DNA of 64,000 nucleotides from Poecilobothrus nobilitatus (Eukaryota > Arthropoda > Insecta > Diptera > Dolichopodidae): the NCBI GenBank assembly GCA_947095535.1, contig OX352772.1, positions 320,178,018 through 320,242,017 on the forward strand. The letters run 5' to 3'. Under the pieces are notes generated by a model. It did not search any database and had not been told where the DNA came from. It worked only from the letters and a program-made list of their open reading frames with translations. Of this stretch, positions 59,601 through 64,000 are shown piece by piece. Each line of letters opens with the position of its first letter. The first letter of the stretch is position 1. Made by a program: the position numbers and the translations under genes.

Positions 59601-61436
59601 ATATTTTACATATATAATATAAAAGACATCAAAATGCATACTTCCTTTCTCTAAATCTGAAATAAGACAATTATAGTTGATGTTATTACAAGCCATTGTC
59701 TTATCCGTAGAAATGCTAGAAAATTAGGTATAATGCATATGTATTTTAACTGGATATTTTACAAATAGAAATTGGCGCGATAGAGAGAGTAAAGTGAGCT
59801 CTGTACCTATATACTAATCTGTCAAAATAAAGGCGGATATATTTTAGAAGTTTTTTTTTCTAAAGTTTAAAAAAAACTCTCTTAAATGGATCTGAGAAAC
59901 TTTCATAGCTTATTCCATCAGAGTGATATCATTGAGATATAAATTTAAGGAATTTAACACGAACTCTGGCCGAATAACTTCTACTACGTTTTGAAGATCG
60001 ACTACAGAGCTACAACTGCTTATAGTGATTACTGAGACTTCATCAATAAAGAAAAAAATAATACATTATATATTGTACGTAGGACGATTATGTAAATGGA
60101 AATTACTGTACCAGTAATTTTTCTATTAAAAACTTTTTTGACTTGTGGAAGATTTGAATCGAACAATATCAGTTATATTACATGTGATCTAATTTTATTA
60201 TTACTCGTATAGTTTTTTACTTGTTGACAATTTTTATTCAAATCCTGACTATTTTTTAAAAAAGCAAGCAATCCAACATACTAAAAAAATTTACAATTTG
60301 TCAACTTATATTAGGATAGAAAAAAAATGCATTATCTAATAACAGAAATATCTTTTCTTAACATCTTCTTCTTCTTTTTGTATCACTGATAATGGATTCA
60401 AATTTATATTAAAACTCGAGGCTAGTCATTTCTTTTTAGAGTTTTTGATTTTTTTTTCTCTTTTTCTCTTTGCTCCCATTGCCGTCTTTTTTTGCTTCTT
60501 GTTATTTATAATGACTACAATTATTAGGTCATACAGTTTATTTACTACACATATCTTTTTTTTTTCAATCTATTGTTTTTAACCCTTTATTTATTGAAAC
60601 TGATTTAAACTGACATTTTAATATTATGAGTTTCACAACACCATTAAGTTTTGTTTTTTTTTGTCTTATGCTTATTATCTATTCAATATAATTATATAAA
60701 AAAAAATTGTGTATAATAATTGTAATAAGGTTCGTAACATTAAAAAAATATTTTATATTATTTATAGTGTATAGTGTATAATAAGTAGTACATATATTAT
60801 ATGGAATGATATTTTTGTAAGCTAATTAATTTACAGTTTCTGGAATGATCTGATATGCTCTATTTTAATGAAAACATCATTGAAAATTTCAGGTTATTCA
60901 ACAATTATTTAACAATTTAAAAACTGAAAAAATAATTTTATAATAATTGATTAAAGGGCTTAAAATTAGAAATACGAAACTTTTTTCATAAAACTTAATT
61001 TCTAAATATGATATATGCACCCACCTTTAAAAACAAAAAAAAAAAAACGAATCATAAAGGAATATTATCGAATCGAAAAAGTTAGATCAAAACGAAAATT
61101 AGCAGTACATTAACATTTTTAATTATATCTTAAGGAAAGAAAATTATGGTTTTTTTGCTATAGATAAAATATTATACGCATCCAATAATTTACTTAAAAT
61201 GAACTTGATTACAAAAATTCTTACTATCAATAGAACACTCGCTTATACCACAATTCAATGTTTATTTTATTATTGTACTCAATTTATTCTGCATATTTAT
61301 ACCATGGTTGCCATCTATTGTCGCTTTTTTAATATTAATCTTAGTTTTAAATATTATCTTTTTTCTTTTTTCTTCTTTTTTTTACACTCTAGCCAAATTT
61401 CGGGAAAGGATTCCTTTATACAAAGCTACAATAACT
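56611..61436. other. AT-rich low-complexity DNA, nothing recognised
   Basis: Holds poly-A runs near 58515-58545 and 58628-58640, the (CAA)n tract at 58820-58842, TA-rich stretches near 58998-59085, and poly-T stretches near 59468 and 60555. Frames 58441-58659 and 61199-61444 are Phe/Lys-rich products of composition. No supported gene, RNA gene or shared repeat. Confidence 0.5.
58820..58842 (+). repeat. (CAA)n microsatellite
   Basis: About seven uninterrupted ACA/CAA trinucleotides, followed by a looser acaacttttgcaacaa segment. Confidence 0.85.
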
Positions 61437-61655
61437 TTAGGTAAAGAGAAGAGAAATTAGAAATTGTAGAAATATGATAATAAGAGAAAGCTGAAAGATA
61501 AAATGAAACCGAACCAATGAACCATATCTCTCAGATGGGAAAACATTGGAATTGTTCCACATTTTAGCGGTTCTCATAATAAATAAGTTTCCATAACCAG
61601 TTTTAAATGAGCATTTATATAACCTCACTAACTTATAATAATTTTCGGATCTCAA
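61437..61655 (-). pseudogene. CR1/jockey-type LINE relic (extreme C-terminal end)
   Basis: The minus frame from 61655 reads …KCSFKTGYGNLFIMRTAKMWNNSNVFPSERYG then a stretch of hydrophobic residues. CR1/jockey-like ORF2 proteins end with an S-F-F-x-R-T-A-x-L-W-N-x-L-P-x-x-V-F-P-x-x-Y block; here R-T-A-K-M-W-N and N-V-F-P-S-E-R-Y are kept, but the LP between them is lost. The upstream RT domain is missing. The remaining frame to 61437 is not family-like. Confidence 0.5.
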
Positions 61656-63460
61656 GTAAAATTGTTCTCACAGATTTCTTTTTTCTATAGTTACGAAATT
61701 TTGCTATATCGTTTACGTATTCATTTTCCTGATTTTTCTGATAGATAAATTGATTTGTTGACAATATTATCTTCATACAATTAAATTTTTAATTTTGACA
61801 GTCATATTTATTATATTTCTTAATAAGTGTTTGTGTCCATTTTTTTTTTTTCAAAGATTTTGAAATATAATTTTGAAAAATATACGATATTATAAAAATT
61901 TAATTAATTAAAAATATTTTTTTAAACTATTAAGCTTTTGTAAAATAAATACTTATATCAAGCTAAAAATTTTATTATCAAATAAAGTGATATAGACTTT
62001 CGAAAATCATAAAACCACACAAATACATGACTAGTTAAATTTATGACTTAATATACTTGCGAAATTGCCACTTTTTCACAATGAAATTCTTATAGAAATA
62101 ATAAGACATATTTTAGGTTTGGTTTTGTAAACAAAAACACAAAACACAATTTTATAACAAACAAAATTAAAACGCACACTTTCAAAAATGGAAATACTTT
62201 ATTACATACAGTCATAATAACACAGAATTCAAGTCAGAAAAATTATAATCCTTGCTAATTTATTATATTGTAATACCAAACAAATACCTACCTTTTTTTA
62301 TTATACAATCTTGTTTTATTATGAAATTTTTTTTGGAAAGGTGGCAACCCTGATATCTACTTACATAATATACCCAAACAAACTGTAATCAGACCTTCGA
62401 TTAAAAATAAATTATTGCGGTTGTTATATGAATACTTTTTCTTGTTATTATTGTGTTACATAATGTTGTAAAAAAACAAAAACAGTTTTTAAAGAAAAAA
62501 ACAGAAAAAGGATACAAAAACACAAAATATGGCAGAAGAGGAAAATTTTTTGAATGACTTTTATTGATAGAATTCAATGAAAAAAAAAATAAATAAATTG
62601 AGAAAACGTTTATTTCTGGTTACTGGTAAATAGTATTAAGATTTCTTTGTTCCTAAAATGATTCTTTTTCCTTTTTTAATTGATTTAATGAAAAATTAGA
62701 AAATAAATTTTTAATAATTTTAAAATTGAATTAAAGATTCTTGTATAAAGTTTACCGGAAAAATAAAAGAAACCGAACGTAATTAAATTATAGTTGCATT
62801 TTATCTTGTTTATTTTAGTATTTTATTTATTTAATTTTTTTTTTTCAGGATTTTATTCTTCAGATACTTTTATTTACTGGGTGTCATTTTTAAAAAATTG
62901 TTTTTTAATAAAAACAAAAAAAAAAAAAGAAACAAATCTATTTCCTTAATATTAGGAAGGTTTTTAATATTGAAAAAATAATTTTACTGAAATTAGATTT
63001 AATTTTGAGAAAAAACTTATTAATAGTCATTATACAAATGATTGAAGTTAAATTTTCTATAAAATTAAATTGATTATATTAACATTATATTATATAATGT
63101 AAAACATATTGTCTAAAGAATAACAACAACAAGAAAGAAAAGAATCGATTCCGTCTCAAGTCAATCCTTGAAAAACTAAACAAATAAAAAATTAACAAAA
63201 TTTGATCAAAATGAAAGTTAACTAGATTTTAATACAAAAAACTTTATTATAAGGTTTTAAATACTTTATTATAAACGTTCATAGCTTATACTTGTTAATA
63301 TATAACAAATAAAAATGTATTTTTCGGTATTTTGTAGAATTGGTATGTTTTAAGAAATTATAATATTATCAATGGAAAAATAACGCCTGTAGATATGCAA
63401 AAAAAAAAATCTTTATTTTCAAAAAATTAAAATACAAATGCTTATGCTTTATAGGTCGTT
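61656..63460. other. AT-rich low-complexity DNA, nothing recognised
   Basis: Poly-A/poly-T tracts (for example 61840-61850 and 62917-62930). No coding frame, RNA gene or shared repeat found. Confidence 0.5.
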
Positions 63461-63705
63461 GAGGCTTCGGTAGCCTAGTGGGTAGGCGTGTGGCGTATTA
63501 ACCGAAGGAGTGTGGGTTCGATCTCTGCACAGGTCGTAAGTGTTTTTTCTTTACATACCCCCCTTACGACCAAATATAATGTAAATATATAGTATATTAT
63601 ATAAACAAAATAAATAATATTAGTATATAATCTAATAATAGTACAAAAAACCTATAATGGCCTTGGTAGCCGATAATGGCCTTGGTAGATCAAATAATGT
63701 AAAAT
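63461..63705 (+). mobile_element. tRNA-derived SINE (SINE-A), 3' rearranged
   Basis: Starts gaggcttcgg; A box tagcctagtgg (63471-63481) as in the 12855 copy, B box ggttcgatctc (63515-63525), then the family body. In the tail a short segment is duplicated (gccttggtagccgataatggccttggtag in effect repeats atggccttggtag), and the rest of the tail with the (TAAA)n end is lost after about 63690, so no target duplication can be read. Confidence 0.85.
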
Positions 63706-64000
63706 CCTGGAATGCACATCTCTCATATTTAAGTTCGAATTAGGTACAATGAAAATGAAAACTTTTTATTTAGTTCTCGGCCTGATTTAGATACCTTTCG
63801 TCATGAGGTTTAAATTAATCACAACCAATATGCAGTAATTTATTCAGGATGTTTCCAAATTAACTACACTGATATGTGCAGCTATGTATAGACCCTTATG
63901 AGTAATTTTTTTTTGGTATAGGCTGTAAGCTATCTTCTATTTTCCGAGGTGGGATTTGAATTAAATTTTCATATTTTTATTTTTGTTTTAATAAATAAGA
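63706..64000. other. Non-coding DNA to the window end, nothing recognised
   Basis: No open frame of useful length and no match to the repeats defined in this window. Confidence 0.5.

Overview
The window looks like a gene-poor, very A+T-rich (about four fifths A+T by eye) stretch of an insect nuclear genome. That call rests on long poly-A/poly-T and (AT)n tracts, no operons or Shine-Dalgarno-spaced genes, several kinds of decayed non-LTR retrotransposon, Tc1/mariner-type transposons, tRNA-derived SINEs with target-site duplications, and dispersed repeats carrying GTCC-rich blocks of a kind often seen in fly genomes. A dipteran is my best guess, but the order cannot be fixed from the sequence alone. 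I find no intact host protein gene, no intact tRNA, rRNA or snRNA gene and no CRISPR array. Almost every open reading frame above 60 codons is either a shadow of a repeat or a relic of a mobile element.

Layout. 0-5 kb: an RTE-like retrotransposon relic (minus strand, 1.1-1.8 kb) and two decayed copies of a dispersed repeat I call DR-2. 8-13 kb: a GC-rich MITE (8.9-9.2 kb), a fold-back element built of 22-bp-like units (10.9-11.2 kb), and a two-layer nest of tRNA-derived SINEs (12.55-13.26 kb) in which both target-site duplications are readable. 15-16.5 kb: the 3' end of a jockey/CR1-like LINE with a poly-A tail, and a second type of tRNA-derived SINE. 21-28 kb: DR-1 and DR-2 relics, a 100-bp hairpin element present twice, and a full-length SINE with its duplication. 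33-38 kb: an RNase H relic of a LINE, a pogo-like inverted-repeat element, an 870-bp inverted-repeat element, and a dead Tc1-like transposase. 38-41.4 kb: LINE relics and a nearly whole 1.3-kb DD41D Tc1/mariner element, the only recent-looking autonomous element, with two in-frame stops and a frameshift. 42-57 kb: a dense cluster of DR-1 to DR-4 copies, including two DR-1 copies of about 1.2 kb in inverted orientation, 2.4 kb apart. 57-64 kb: low-complexity DNA, one LINE relic and another SINE copy.

There is no gene set acting together here. The window is best read as intergenic or intronic DNA made by layers of insertion. The most informative parts are the DD41D element, the nested SINEs, and the DR-1/DR-2 families. 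The latter two have defined ends and internal tandem duplications but no coding capacity, and I could not assign them to a named superfamily with confidence. The labels DR-1 to DR-5, SINE-A and SINE-B are mine.
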